In this document: positions 7,244 to 13,651 of the stretch, one piece after another
Layout: the number at the start of each line of letters is the position of its first letter
How positions within the stretch are numbered: position 1 is the stretch's first letter
Source of the DNA: a bacterium
Lineage (GTDB): Bacteria; Joyebacterota; Joyebacteria; Joyebacterales; Joyebacteraceae
Direction of reading: 5' to 3'
Length of the DNA: 13,651 nucleotides
Assembly: GCA_029990205.1 (NCBI GenBank)
Contig: JAPEKQ010000034.1
Span: 1 to 13,651 of the forward strand
Notes under the pieces: model-generated
The model's input: the letters and a program-made list of their open reading frames with translations, nothing else
Database searches by the model: none
What the model was told of the DNA's origin: nothing
Translations under genes and position numbers: made by a program

Positions 7244-9586
7244 CTACTCCTTCTCGGCCTCCACCGCCAGCGCCACCTTCTCAGCCGTGATCGGCATCGA
7301 CTTCAAGCGGACACCGAGCGCGTCCGCGACCGCGTTCGCGATCATCGGAGCCGCCGGGATCATCGTGTGCTCACCCACCCCGCGCGCGCCGAACGGTCCG
7401 TCGGGCTGCGCGGTCTCGACGATGATCGGGACCACCTCGCGCGGAGCGTCGAGCGCCGTGGGGATCTTGTAGTCGGTGAAGTTCGGGTTGAGCAACCTGC
7501 CGTGCTCGTCGAACCGCATGTCCTCATAGAGCACCGTGGCGAATCCCTGCAGCAGCCCTCCGACGATCTGTCCCTTCACGAGGTCGGGGTTGATCGCCTG
7601 CCCGACGTCGACGGCGAGCGCGGTCTTGAGGATCTCCATCTTCCCTGTCTGTTTGTCTATCTCAAGGATGGTCCCGGCCGCGCCGACGGTGTAATGCACG
7701 TTCGGGTGTCCGCCCTGACTCGTCTCGGGGTCGGAGAGCGCGGAGCTGAACTCCGGCATGAACGCGCCGCTTCCCATGACCGGCCCGCCGCGGAACGTGC
7801 CGTCCTCCATCTGGATGCCGTAGATGACGAACCCGGGGAGCGGCAGCTCGAACTCGGGCGCCGTCCGGCACTTGACCTTCTCATCCTCCAGGTAGAGGTC
7901 GTCCACCTCGTATCCAAGCGCGCGGTGAACGGTGTCGAACATCCGGTCGCGCGCCTCGATCGCGGCGTCGCGGACCGCGTTCCCGCAGCCCCACGTCACG
8001 TGCGAGCCGACCGTCTGCCACTCGTACGCGTTGCGGTCGGTGTCGGGCGTCTCGACCCGGATCTTCTCGGGCGGGATGCTCAGGACCTCCGCCGCGATCT
8101 GCGCGATGGCGGTGAGATAGCCCTGCCCCATCTCCATTCCGGAGACGGAGATGTTGATACTCCCGTCCTCGCTGAACTTGAGGAACGCGGCCGACCCGGC
8201 GTTGGGCGGCATCGCGGGGGCCTTCCACATCAGCGAGAAGCCCTTCCCCACGACCTTCCCCGGACCCGACGGCTCATGCGCCTTCCCCCACTCGACCGCT
8301 TCGGCGGCCTTGTCGATCGCTTCGATGAGCCCGCTCGGGTTCATGCTCGCGCCGTAGGCGAGCGTGTCGCCCTCGACGATCGCGTTCTTCCGCCTGAACT
8401 CGACCGGGTCGATCCCGAGCTTCGCGGCCAGCCTGTTGATGTGCGACTCGAGCCCGAAGTGGAACTCCGAGTAACCGAACCCGCGGTAGGGTCCGCCCGG
8501 CGGGAGGTTCGTGTAGAGACAGAGCGAGTCGATCTTGACGTTGGGGATCCGGTACGGGCCGGTCGCGGAGAGACCGACCGCGTTGACGACGTTCGCGCCG
8601 TACTCGACATACGCGCCCGCGTCCCAATGCATCGTGTACTCGATCGCGGTGATCGTGCCGTCCGACGTCGCGCCCATCTTGAGCTCCGCGTGGAGCCCCT
8701 GTCGCTGATACGTGTTGCCGAACTCCTGCTCCCGCGTCCACCGGAGCTTGACGGGATGTCCCTTGACCGCGATGGCGAAGACGGCCGCGAGGACCTCCAT
8801 CGTCACGCCGGCCTTCCCGCCGAAACCACCACCAATGAGCGGCGAGATGACCCTGATGTCCTTGTGCGAGAGTCCGAGCGGCGCCAGCGTCTCAGCGAAG
8901 ACGTTGCGCTGCGTGTGGGGCGACTGCGACGCCGTCCAGAGAGTCAGCCTCCCCGACTGGTCGAAGAGCCCGACCGCGACGTGCGGCTCGATGGCGCAGT
9001 GCGCGTAGCGCGGGACGGTGTAGGTATCCTCGAGGACGACATCCGCTTCCTCGAATCCCTTCTCGACGTCACCCTTCCGGGTCTTGCGCCAGTGCGCGAT
9101 GTTCGTGTCCTTCTTCGGGAAGAACCACGGCACGCGCTCGTAGTCGTAGAGACCGGGATGAACGAGGTCGGCTCCATCACACACCGAAGCGGCCTGGTCG
9201 AGAATGGGCGGCAGCTCCTCGTACGTGACCTCGACGAGCTTCGCGGCGCGCTGGGCGATCTTGGGATCGCGCGCGATGACGGCGGCGACCTGCTCACCGA
9301 CGAACCTGACGCGGTCGAGCGCGAGGACGTAGCGGTCCTTCATGTAGAGACCGAACCGGTACGGGAAATCCTGGCCCGTGATGACCTTGACCACACCCGG
9401 GACGGCCTCCGCCGCGCTCTTGTCGATCGCGGTGATACGGGCGTGCGCATACGGACTCTCTACGACCACCGCATGCAGGAGGTCGGGCCCGAAATCGAGG
9501 TCGTCGACGTACCGGGTCGCGCCGGTGACCTTCTCGGCGCCGTCGATCCGGGTCGTTGACGTCCCGACATACTTGAGCTCTGGCAT
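7244..9586 (-). CDS. Xanthine dehydrogenase family molybdopterin-binding (large) subunit
   Basis: The protein has 780 residues, the normal length for the separate large subunit of three-subunit molybdenum hydroxylases. It begins with the a/b hammerhead domain (TTRIDGAEKVTGATRYVDDL, 11-30). Cofactor-binding motifs follow: IGGGFGGKAG (251-260), PYRGFG (366-371), GMEMGQG (483-489), a GSHVTWGCGN loop (527-536), and GARGVGEH (733-740), in which Glu739 matches the catalytic glutamate. PYRGFG is unlike the Cys-containing active-site loop of CO dehydrogenase CoxL, so CO is not the likely substrate. A water-derived hydroxylation of a heterocycle or aldehyde carbon at the Mo centre is the family reaction; the exact substrate cannot be read. 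The start has AAGGA about 9 nt upstream. It is the last gene of the minus-strand operon, 69 nt after the 2Fe-2S subunit. No Tat signal is seen, so the enzyme should be cytoplasmic. Confidence 0.93.
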   Translation of the reverse strand: MPELKYVGTSTTRIDGAEKVTGATRYVDDLDFGPDLLHAVVVESPYAHARITAIDKSAAEAVPGVVKVITGQDFPYRFGLYMKDRYVLALDRVRFVGEQVAAVIARDPKIAQRAAKLVEVTYEELPPILDQAASVCDGADLVHPGLYDYERVPWFFPKKDTNIAHWRKTRKGDVEKGFEEADVVLEDTYTVPRYAHCAIEPHVAVGLFDQSGRLTLWTASQSPHTQRNVFAETLAPLGLSHKDIRVISPLIGGGFGGKAGVTMEVLAAVFAIAVKGHPVKLRWTREQEFGNTYQRQGLHAELKMGATSDGTITAIEYTMHWDAGAYVEYGANVVNAVGLSATGPYRIPNVKIDSLCLYTNLPPGGPYRGFGYSEFHFGLESHINRLAAKLGIDPVEFRRKNAIVEGDTLAYGASMNPSGLIEAIDKAAEAVEWGKAHEPSGPGKVVGKGFSLMWKAPAMPPNAGSAAFLKFSEDGSINISVSGMEMGQGYLTAIAQIAAEVLSIPPEKIRVETPDTDRNAYEWQTVGSHVTWGCGNAVRDAAIEARDRMFDTVHRALGYEVDDLYLEDEKVKCRTAPEFELPLPGFVIYGIQMEDGTFRGGPVMGSGAFMPEFSSALSDPETSQGGHPNVHYTVGAAGTILEIDKQTGKMEILKTALAVDVGQAINPDLVKGQIVGGLLQGFATVLYEDMRFDEHGRLLNPNFTDYKIPTALDAPREVVPIIVETAQPDGPFGARGVGEHTMIPAAPMIANAVADALGVRLKSMPITAEKVALAVEAEKE

Positions 9587-9615
9587 GGCGATATCCTTAT
9601 GAGTGATTCAGAGGA

Positions 9616-9638
9616 CGACGCGCGCTTCGCGCCTGTCG
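9616..9638 (-). repeat. Inverted repeat between 2Fe-2S and large subunit genes
   Basis: CGAC-GCGCG (9616-9624) can pair with CGCGC-CT-GTCG (9628-9638). This gives a 9-bp stem with a 2-nt bulge and a 3-nt loop, 17 nt after the 2Fe-2S stop codon. There is no T-tract, so a full terminator is unlikely. It could affect mRNA processing or subunit stoichiometry, or be a chance product of high GC. Confidence 0.35.
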
Positions 9639-9655
9639 CGCGAGTTCGAGCCGTG

Positions 9656-10126
9656 CTACTTCCCCGCCTTCCTCTCCACGACGTCCATCACGGCCTTCAC
9701 GATCGGTTCGTATCCGGTGCACCTGCAGAGGTTTCCCGCGATGGCCTCCCTCACATCACCCTCGTCCGGGTTCGGGTTCCTCTCGAGGAGTTCGGTCGCC
9801 GAGAGGACGATGCCCGGCGCGCAGAATCCGCACTGGAACGAGTTGTGATCGATGAAGGACTGCTGGAGTTCGGTCGGACCATCGCTGGAGAGCCCCTCGA
9901 CGGTCACGACCTCGTGACCCTCCGCCTCGACCGCGAGGATAAGGCAGCTCCTGACGGTCCGCCCGTCGAGCAGAACCGTGCAGCTCCCGCAGTCACCCCG
10001 CTCGCAGCCGATCTTCGGGCTCTTGATCCCGAGCTTCTCCCTGATGACCTCGAGCAGCGTATCGTTGGGCTCGACGTCAACGCTCCGGCTCTCGCCATTG
10101 ACGTTCAATGTGATCGTTCGTCTCAT
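9656..10126 (-). CDS. 2Fe-2S iron-sulfur (small) subunit of the molybdenum hydroxylase
   Basis: The protein has 156 residues, the standard length of the family. The N-terminal plant-ferredoxin-like domain has Cys41, Cys46, Cys49 (GCERGDCGSC) and Cys61 for the first cluster. The C-terminal helical domain has Cys99, Cys102 (QCGFCAPG) and Cys134, Cys136 (GNLCRCTGY) for the second, so all eight ligands are present. It carries electrons from the Mo centre in the large subunit to FAD in the medium subunit. The start at 10126 (MRRTITLNVNGE) is chosen because a GGAG lies 6 nt upstream; the ATG two codons earlier would touch that site. The same frame stays open far upstream inside the FAD gene, but that stretch has no homology-like features. 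The FAD subunit gene ends 47 nt before it. Confidence 0.96.
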   Translation of the reverse strand: MRRTITLNVNGESRSVDVEPNDTLLEVIREKLGIKSPKIGCERGDCGSCTVLLDGRTVRSCLILAVEAEGHEVVTVEGLSSDGPTELQQSFIDHNSFQCGFCAPGIVLSATELLERNPNPDEGDVREAIAGNLCRCTGYEPIVKAVMDVVERKAGK

Positions 10127-10173
10127 GATCATCTCCGGGTATCGACCGCGCCGCGGCCGTCCGTCGGTCTCCC

Positions 10174-11064
10174 CTAGATGTGACGGGTGCCATACGCAGG
10201 GCCGCCACCGGCACGCCTCCGGGCGGCGGCTCTCAGCCCGCGCTCGAGCATCACGGGGAGCATGTGCTCCCGGTACTCCCGGCTCGCGCGGATGTCCGCG
10301 ATCGGCGACGTCTCCTCGGACACGAGTTTCTTCGCGTCCTCGATGAGTGCGTCGGTCAGATCTGCGCTCCCGAGCAACGCCTCGATCTTCGGAGCGCGCA
10401 CCGGAGTCGCCGCGACAGCCCCGAACGCGACGCGGCAGCTGCCGTCGCTCAATGCCAGAACGGCGACGCTCGCCTGCGCGAGATCCTCTCCGCCATATCG
10501 ACCGAGCTTGACGTACGCCCCGCCGTGCCAATCCGATGGCACCGGCAGCGTCACGGACGTCACGATCTCGGCCTCACCAAGCGCCGTCCTCTTCGGCCCG
10601 GTGAACCAGTCGGCGATCGGAATGGCTCTCTCACCACCGGGGCCGACAACGTGAACGCTCGCGTCATAGACAAGCAGGATCGTCCCGCTGTCGCACGACG
10701 GAACCGCCGAGCAGATGTTCCCGGCGACGGTCGCCCGGTTTCTCACACCGAGCGAGGCAACGGTCACGGCCATCTCGTGGAGAAGCGGCGCGTGTTCGAG
10801 CACCGCGGCCGACTCAATGATGTCGGTGAACGTCGTGAGCGCGCCGAGCCTGACGAGGCCGGCGTCGCACGTGAATCCTGCAAGTCCGGGGATCGCCTTG
10901 AGATCGATGACGATCTCGGGCGTCAGGTTGCCGTCTCGCATCGCGGGGACGACGTCGGTCCCTCCGGCGAGAGGCCGCGCGCCACTCCCGTGCTTCTCGA
11001 GAAGACCGAGCGCCTCCTCGATCGTCTCCGGCCGTGCGTACTCGAGTTCATGTGCTATCGGCAT
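10174..11064 (-). CDS. FAD-binding (medium) subunit of the molybdenum hydroxylase
   Basis: The protein has 296 residues from the ATG at 11064 (MPIAHELEYARP), which has AAGGAG 6 nt upstream. An ATG 14 codons earlier is in frame, but the extension spans the ribosome binding site. FAD-binding motifs are ARPLAGGTDVVPAMRDG (29-45) and LGVRNRATVAGNICSAVPSCDS (105-126), the latter a variant of the TIGGN phosphate-binding loop. The C-terminal CO-dehydrogenase flavoprotein domain ends the protein (SREYREHMLPVMLERGL). It takes electrons from the 2Fe-2S subunit and hands them to NAD or another acceptor; which one cannot be told here. The gene order FAD, 2Fe-2S, Mo is the common coxM-coxS-coxL order. A short gap of 84 nt separates it from the cyclase gene. 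Confidence 0.95.
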   Translation of the reverse strand: MPIAHELEYARPETIEEALGLLEKHGSGARPLAGGTDVVPAMRDGNLTPEIVIDLKAIPGLAGFTCDAGLVRLGALTTFTDIIESAAVLEHAPLLHEMAVTVASLGVRNRATVAGNICSAVPSCDSGTILLVYDASVHVVGPGGERAIPIADWFTGPKRTALGEAEIVTSVTLPVPSDWHGGAYVKLGRYGGEDLAQASVAVLALSDGSCRVAFGAVAATPVRAPKIEALLGSADLTDALIEDAKKLVSEETSPIADIRASREYREHMLPVMLERGLRAAARRRAGGGPAYGTRHI

Positions 11065-11148
11065 GCATTTCTCCTTCTCTACATCCCGCCTGCGCGCCGC
11101 GGCCACCTTCGGACCCCGGCGAGTGTTGCCGCCACGACATCCGCGCGG

Positions 11149-11967
11149 CTACTTCGGCGGGAGCATCGCGACGATACGGCACATCGAGGACTCGAGCTCG
11201 ATACCGCGAAGCGGGAAACACCCGATCCAGCAGCGCTCGTTCTTGATCTTGTCGATGTCGCCACCGAGATTCTCCGCGTGAACGAGCTTCTTCGGGAAGA
11301 GCTTGAGATGCATCACCTGGTAGTAGATCTCGGGCGGGAACATCTCGTTCCAGCTCTTGCCGTAGTCCTTCTTGAGCTTGGCCTCGGCCTTCTGGAACAG
11401 ACCCGGGTGCCAGTCCGCGATGATGGTGTTCATCGGATGGTCCGCGCTCCCGCAGTCGACGCCGATCCACTTGAGCTTCATGCTGAGCGCCCACTTGTGG
11501 AACTCGGGATCGGGGCCCGGGTGCTTGACGAAGTAGCGGATCTCATCCGAGCGCTTCTGGTCCCACGCGTACTTGTGGTAGCCGGTGTTGATGATGAGGA
11601 TGTCGCCCTTCTGGACGTCGACCCTGCTCGTGATCATCTCCGGCGAGTACAGACTGTAATCGGAGACCTCGTCCGAGATGTCGGCGACCACGCCGGGGCC
11701 GATCCACTCGGCGAGCGGGACCTGCCCGATCGCGCGGCCGCTCGCGTGGAAGTGGATCTCGCCGTCCATGTGCGTGCCGACGTGGTTGCTCGTCGTCACG
11801 ATCTGGCCGTTCGCGCCCTGTCCCATGTGCGCGCCCGCGATCCTCTTGAAGTACTGGAGTCCGAACGGCATATAGCTCGGCCACGGCGGCGTGTGGATCG
11901 AGAGCCGCTGTGTCAGGTCGTAGACCCTGGCCTTGTCCATGAAGTCGAGGAACTTCTTGATGTCCAT
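11149..11967 (-). CDS. Cyclase family metal-dependent hydrolase (kynurenine formamidase / isatin hydrolase fold)
   Basis: The protein has 272 residues from the ATG at 11967 (MDIKKFLDFMD), preceded by a very purine-rich GGGGAGGGG site. An in-frame ATG 16 codons upstream is less likely because the added residues would be encoded across that site. The family metal motif is visible as NHVGTHMDGEIHFH with His62, His66, Asp68 and His72. The usual DxPxHF has Glu in place of Pro here. A second conserved element, HAENLGGDID, lies near the C-terminus. Members bind Mn or Zn and hydrolyse amide bonds such as N-formylkynurenine or the lactam of isatin. In this operon, between FdrA/DUF1116 and a molybdenum hydroxylase, opening of a lactam ring made by the hydroxylase is a sensible guess. 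No signal peptide is seen. Confidence 0.88.
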   Translation of the reverse strand: MDIKKFLDFMDKARVYDLTQRLSIHTPPWPSYMPFGLQYFKRIAGAHMGQGANGQIVTTSNHVGTHMDGEIHFHASGRAIGQVPLAEWIGPGVVADISDEVSDYSLYSPEMITSRVDVQKGDILIINTGYHKYAWDQKRSDEIRYFVKHPGPDPEFHKWALSMKLKWIGVDCGSADHPMNTIIADWHPGLFQKAEAKLKKDYGKSWNEMFPPEIYYQVMHLKLFPKKLVHAENLGGDIDKIKNERCWIGCFPLRGIELESSMCRIVAMLPPK

Positions 11968-12029
11968 CTCTTCCCCTCCCCTGATGAAGACCCTGTGTGT
12001 CTCCGGACGAATCAACTCTGAATGCGTGT

Positions 12030-12051
12030 GTCATCGAAGCCGGCCGATGAC
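12030..12051. repeat. Perfect 7-bp inverted repeat in the DUF1116-cyclase gap
   Basis: GTCATCG (12030-12036) and CGATGAC (12045-12051) are exact inverted copies around an 8-nt centre. They lie in the 109-nt gap (11968-12076) that is the longest within the minus-strand operon. No T-run follows on the minus strand, which argues against a classic terminator. It may be a protein-binding palindrome or an RNA hairpin for processing. No convincing promoter was seen between it and the cyclase start. Confidence 0.45.
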
Positions 12052-12076
12052 CGACCGCGTCGCCGGGCCCCGCGGC

Positions 12077-13483
12077 CTATCCTGCCAGCCGCGCGGCAAG
12101 TCCTTCGTATGCCTTTGTGAACGGTGACGCCGATGCGCTCAGAACTCCGGCCCCGACCTGTCCGATCCCGGGTTCGCGGTGCGCGACACCGGTATCGATG
12201 AACGGAAGGATGTTCTTCGCGACGACCTTGACCACATCGATGCCGGTCGGCGTCCCGCGGAAGTTGAGATACGGGATCTGGTAGACGCTGTTCTCGGCCG
12301 CCGCGATCTCATACATCTCGAGCGTGTACCTGATGGCGTCGGACGTCGCCCCACCGACGAACTGGACGATCGCCGGCGACGCCGCGATCGCGAAACCGCC
12401 AAGCCCGTTCGTCTCCGTGATCGAGCTGTCACCGATGTCCGGGTTCGCATCCTCCCTTGTGTAGCCGGGGAAGAACAGCGCGTCCGGCACGTCGGCCGGC
12501 CCAGTGAACCACTCGTCCCCCGTCCCGGCGAGCTGGATGCCAAAGTCGGTCCCGTTCCGCGTCATCGCGACGACCACGCTGCTCCCGGGTACGTCGCGCG
12601 CCGCATCGAGTGTCACCTTGCACGCGGGCATCGAGAGATTGAGGAAGAAGTGATCGTTTCCGTTGATGAACGCGAGGACATCGGACGCGGTCCTGCTGTC
12701 ACCGGCCGTGTTCACGATCGCCGGAGCCAGCGCGCGGTAGAACAGCGACGTCGCCGCGCGGTTCCGGTTGTGGACCTCGTCCCCCATATGAAGCGCCTGC
12801 GCGATGATGTTCTTGAGATCGACCGGCCCGTTCGCGGCGATCGCGCGCTCGAGCGCCGGGTAGAGCACGTCATTCATCCACCGGAGCTTCTCGATGACCT
12901 CCGGCGCGAACGCCCCGTAGCGCAGGACCTTGCCCAGGCCCTCGTTCATTGTGCAGTAGGCGTTGTTCCCGAACTCCGCGTTCCTGAGCACGAAGACGGG
13001 CATCGATGGCATGACGATCCCGGCCATCGGCCCGACCGTGCTGTGCTCGTGGCACGGCGCGTACCTGATGTCGCCCGATGCGGCGAGCTTCTCGGCCTCC
13101 TCAGGCGTCGACGCTTTGCCCTCGTAGATAAGCCCGCCGATGACGGCTCCCCGCATCGGCCCGCACATCCGGTCCCACGTGATGGGCGGGCCCGCGTGGA
13201 GGATCAGATCGGGCTCCATCCCCGGGATGACGTCGAGGGCGCGCGCCAGACCGACGAGCTCCGGCATCCCCTTGAGGATGATGTCCATGACCTTCGCGTT
13301 CGCACTCTCGATCGCAGACGCATGCTCGGCGATGATGCGTCGTGATTCGCTGGACACATCCATCGGCGGCCGCCAGTCGACCTGGACCGAGGTGGCGCCG
13401 ACGTCGTCCAGACTTTCCTTGAACGAGGAGAGACCGATATTGACGACCTTGAGTTCCTTCTCGAAGAGATCACCCGCTGTCAT
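12077..13483 (-). CDS. DUF1116 family protein (YlbE-like)
   Basis: The protein has 468 residues; E. coli YlbE is somewhat shorter. Typical DUF1116 segments are VVNIGLSSF with VDWRPPM at the N-terminus (13-41), RGAVIGGLIYEGKA (111-124), APCHEHSTVGPMAGIVMPSM (142-161), NIIAQALHMGDEVHNRNRAA (225-244), MTRNGTDFGIQLAG (307-320) and ITETNGLGGFAIAASPAIVQ (355-374). E. coli YlbE lies with FdrA in the allantoin region, and the pair, with YlbF, has been linked to oxamate carbamoyltransferase activity. That role is from memory, and its transfer to this protein is inference. The start at 13483 has GGAGG about 6 nt upstream and overlaps the FdrA stop by four bases (ATGA), so the two are translationally coupled. 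The cyclase gene follows after 109 nt. Confidence 0.92.
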   Translation of the reverse strand: MTAGDLFEKELKVVNIGLSSFKESLDDVGATSVQVDWRPPMDVSSESRRIIAEHASAIESANAKVMDIILKGMPELVGLARALDVIPGMEPDLILHAGPPITWDRMCGPMRGAVIGGLIYEGKASTPEEAEKLAASGDIRYAPCHEHSTVGPMAGIVMPSMPVFVLRNAEFGNNAYCTMNEGLGKVLRYGAFAPEVIEKLRWMNDVLYPALERAIAANGPVDLKNIIAQALHMGDEVHNRNRAATSLFYRALAPAIVNTAGDSRTASDVLAFINGNDHFFLNLSMPACKVTLDAARDVPGSSVVVAMTRNGTDFGIQLAGTGDEWFTGPADVPDALFFPGYTREDANPDIGDSSITETNGLGGFAIAASPAIVQFVGGATSDAIRYTLEMYEIAAAENSVYQIPYLNFRGTPTGIDVVKVVAKNILPFIDTGVAHREPGIGQVGAGVLSASASPFTKAYEGLAARLAG

Positions 13484-13651
13484 CGCGCTCCTCCCAGGGC
13501 CAGGACAACACCCGCGGCCAGCGCGCTGGCCGATGCGTTCGATGGCATGATAACGGCGCCCGCCGCCTGAAGAACATCCACGGTCCGCTGCATTCCCTGC
13601 GGATCGGCCGCGGTGCCGGTGACCGAGCAGATGACGGCGACACGCTTCGTG
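13480..13651 (-). CDS. fdrA: FdrA family protein, C-terminal fragment (gene continues beyond window)
   Basis: Only the last 56 residues and the TGA are in the window. The readable tail contains VAVICSVTGTAADPQGM, then QRTVDVLQAAGAVIMPSNAS, then a hydrophobic Ala-rich end. The VTGTxxDPQ segment followed by a helix and a 'GA.V..SNA.A..LA' strand-turn is typical of the second CoA-ligase-like domain of FdrA, which is related to succinyl-CoA synthetase alpha subunits. FdrA proteins usually sit immediately before DUF1116 genes, as here, with a four-base ATGA overlap. In E. coli FdrA is part of the putative oxamate carbamoyltransferase with YlbE. The main body and start of the gene are to the right of the window. 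Confidence 0.85.
   Translation of the reverse strand, partial: TKRVAVICSVTGTAADPQGMQRTVDVLQAAGAVIMPSNASASALAAGVVLALGGAR

Noticed and set aside
7367-9559. Long 730-codon open frame on the plus strand opposite the Mo-subunit gene
   Set aside because: It is the antisense shadow of a strongly conserved gene. Its composition is Arg/Asp/Val-rich with no recognisable domain, as expected from GC-rich third positions.
7244-9586. Aerobic CO dehydrogenase (CoxL) as identity of the Mo subunit
   Set aside because: The active-site loop is PYRGFG, unlike the Cys-containing loop of true CoxL, and the neighbours suggest heterocycle or amide catabolism.
10127-10531. N-terminal extension of the 2Fe-2S subunit into the FAD gene
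   Set aside because: The frame is open, but the extension is Arg-rich with no family features, and a good ribosome binding site supports the start at 10126.
10180-12021. 613-codon plus-strand open frame across the FAD-subunit and cyclase genes
   Set aside because: It spans two well-supported minus-strand genes and the gap between them, has shadow-type composition and no family motifs.
12179-13345. 388-codon plus-strand frame opposite the DUF1116 gene
   Set aside because: It is an antisense shadow of a gene with many conserved motifs; no start signal or domain was seen.

Overview
The window is high-GC bacterial DNA, densely coded, with no RNA genes, insertion sequences or CRISPR array visible. 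A secreted gingipain-type (C25) peptidase with Ig-like modules suggests the FCB side of the bacterial tree, for example Eisenbacteria- or Krumholzibacteriota-like lineages. That placement is an inference from gene content and base composition only.

Layout. (1) From 2642 leftwards, running off the left edge on the minus strand, is a large secreted C25 cysteine peptidase: signal peptide, propeptide, His/Cys catalytic domain, then Ig-like repeats. (2) From 2643 to 3069 is a divergent, relatively AT-rich intergenic region. It holds a good extended -10 promoter reading toward the peptidase and a structured leader of about 185 nt. (3) From 3070 to 7201 on the plus strand are three translationally coupled genes: a nucleotidyltransferase-fold protein, a cytoplasmic-looking alkaline-phosphatase-superfamily phosphodiesterase, and a Wzx-type flippase. 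They look like a small envelope-glycan or lipid-linked-precursor module. (4) From 7244 to the right edge on the minus strand is a catabolic operon. Read in the direction of transcription it encodes FdrA (only its C-terminus is in the window), a DUF1116/YlbE-family protein, a cyclase-family metal hydrolase, and the FAD, 2Fe-2S and molybdopterin subunits of a xanthine-dehydrogenase-family molybdenum hydroxylase.

How the genes may work together. In the right-hand operon the molybdenum enzyme would hydroxylate a heterocycle or aldehyde-like carbon. The cyclase-family hydrolase would open a ring or cleave an amide. FdrA and the DUF1116 protein, whose E. coli relatives lie in the anaerobic allantoin/oxamate region, would recover a carbamoyl group, perhaps as carbamoyl phosphate. 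This combination, a molybdenum hydroxylase joined to FdrA/DUF1116 carbamoyl chemistry, is the most interesting candidate system in the window; its substrate cannot be read from the sequence. In the left-hand operon an AlkP-fold enzyme without an export signal, a nucleotidyltransferase-fold partner and a flippase suggest modification of a precursor on the inner membrane face before export.
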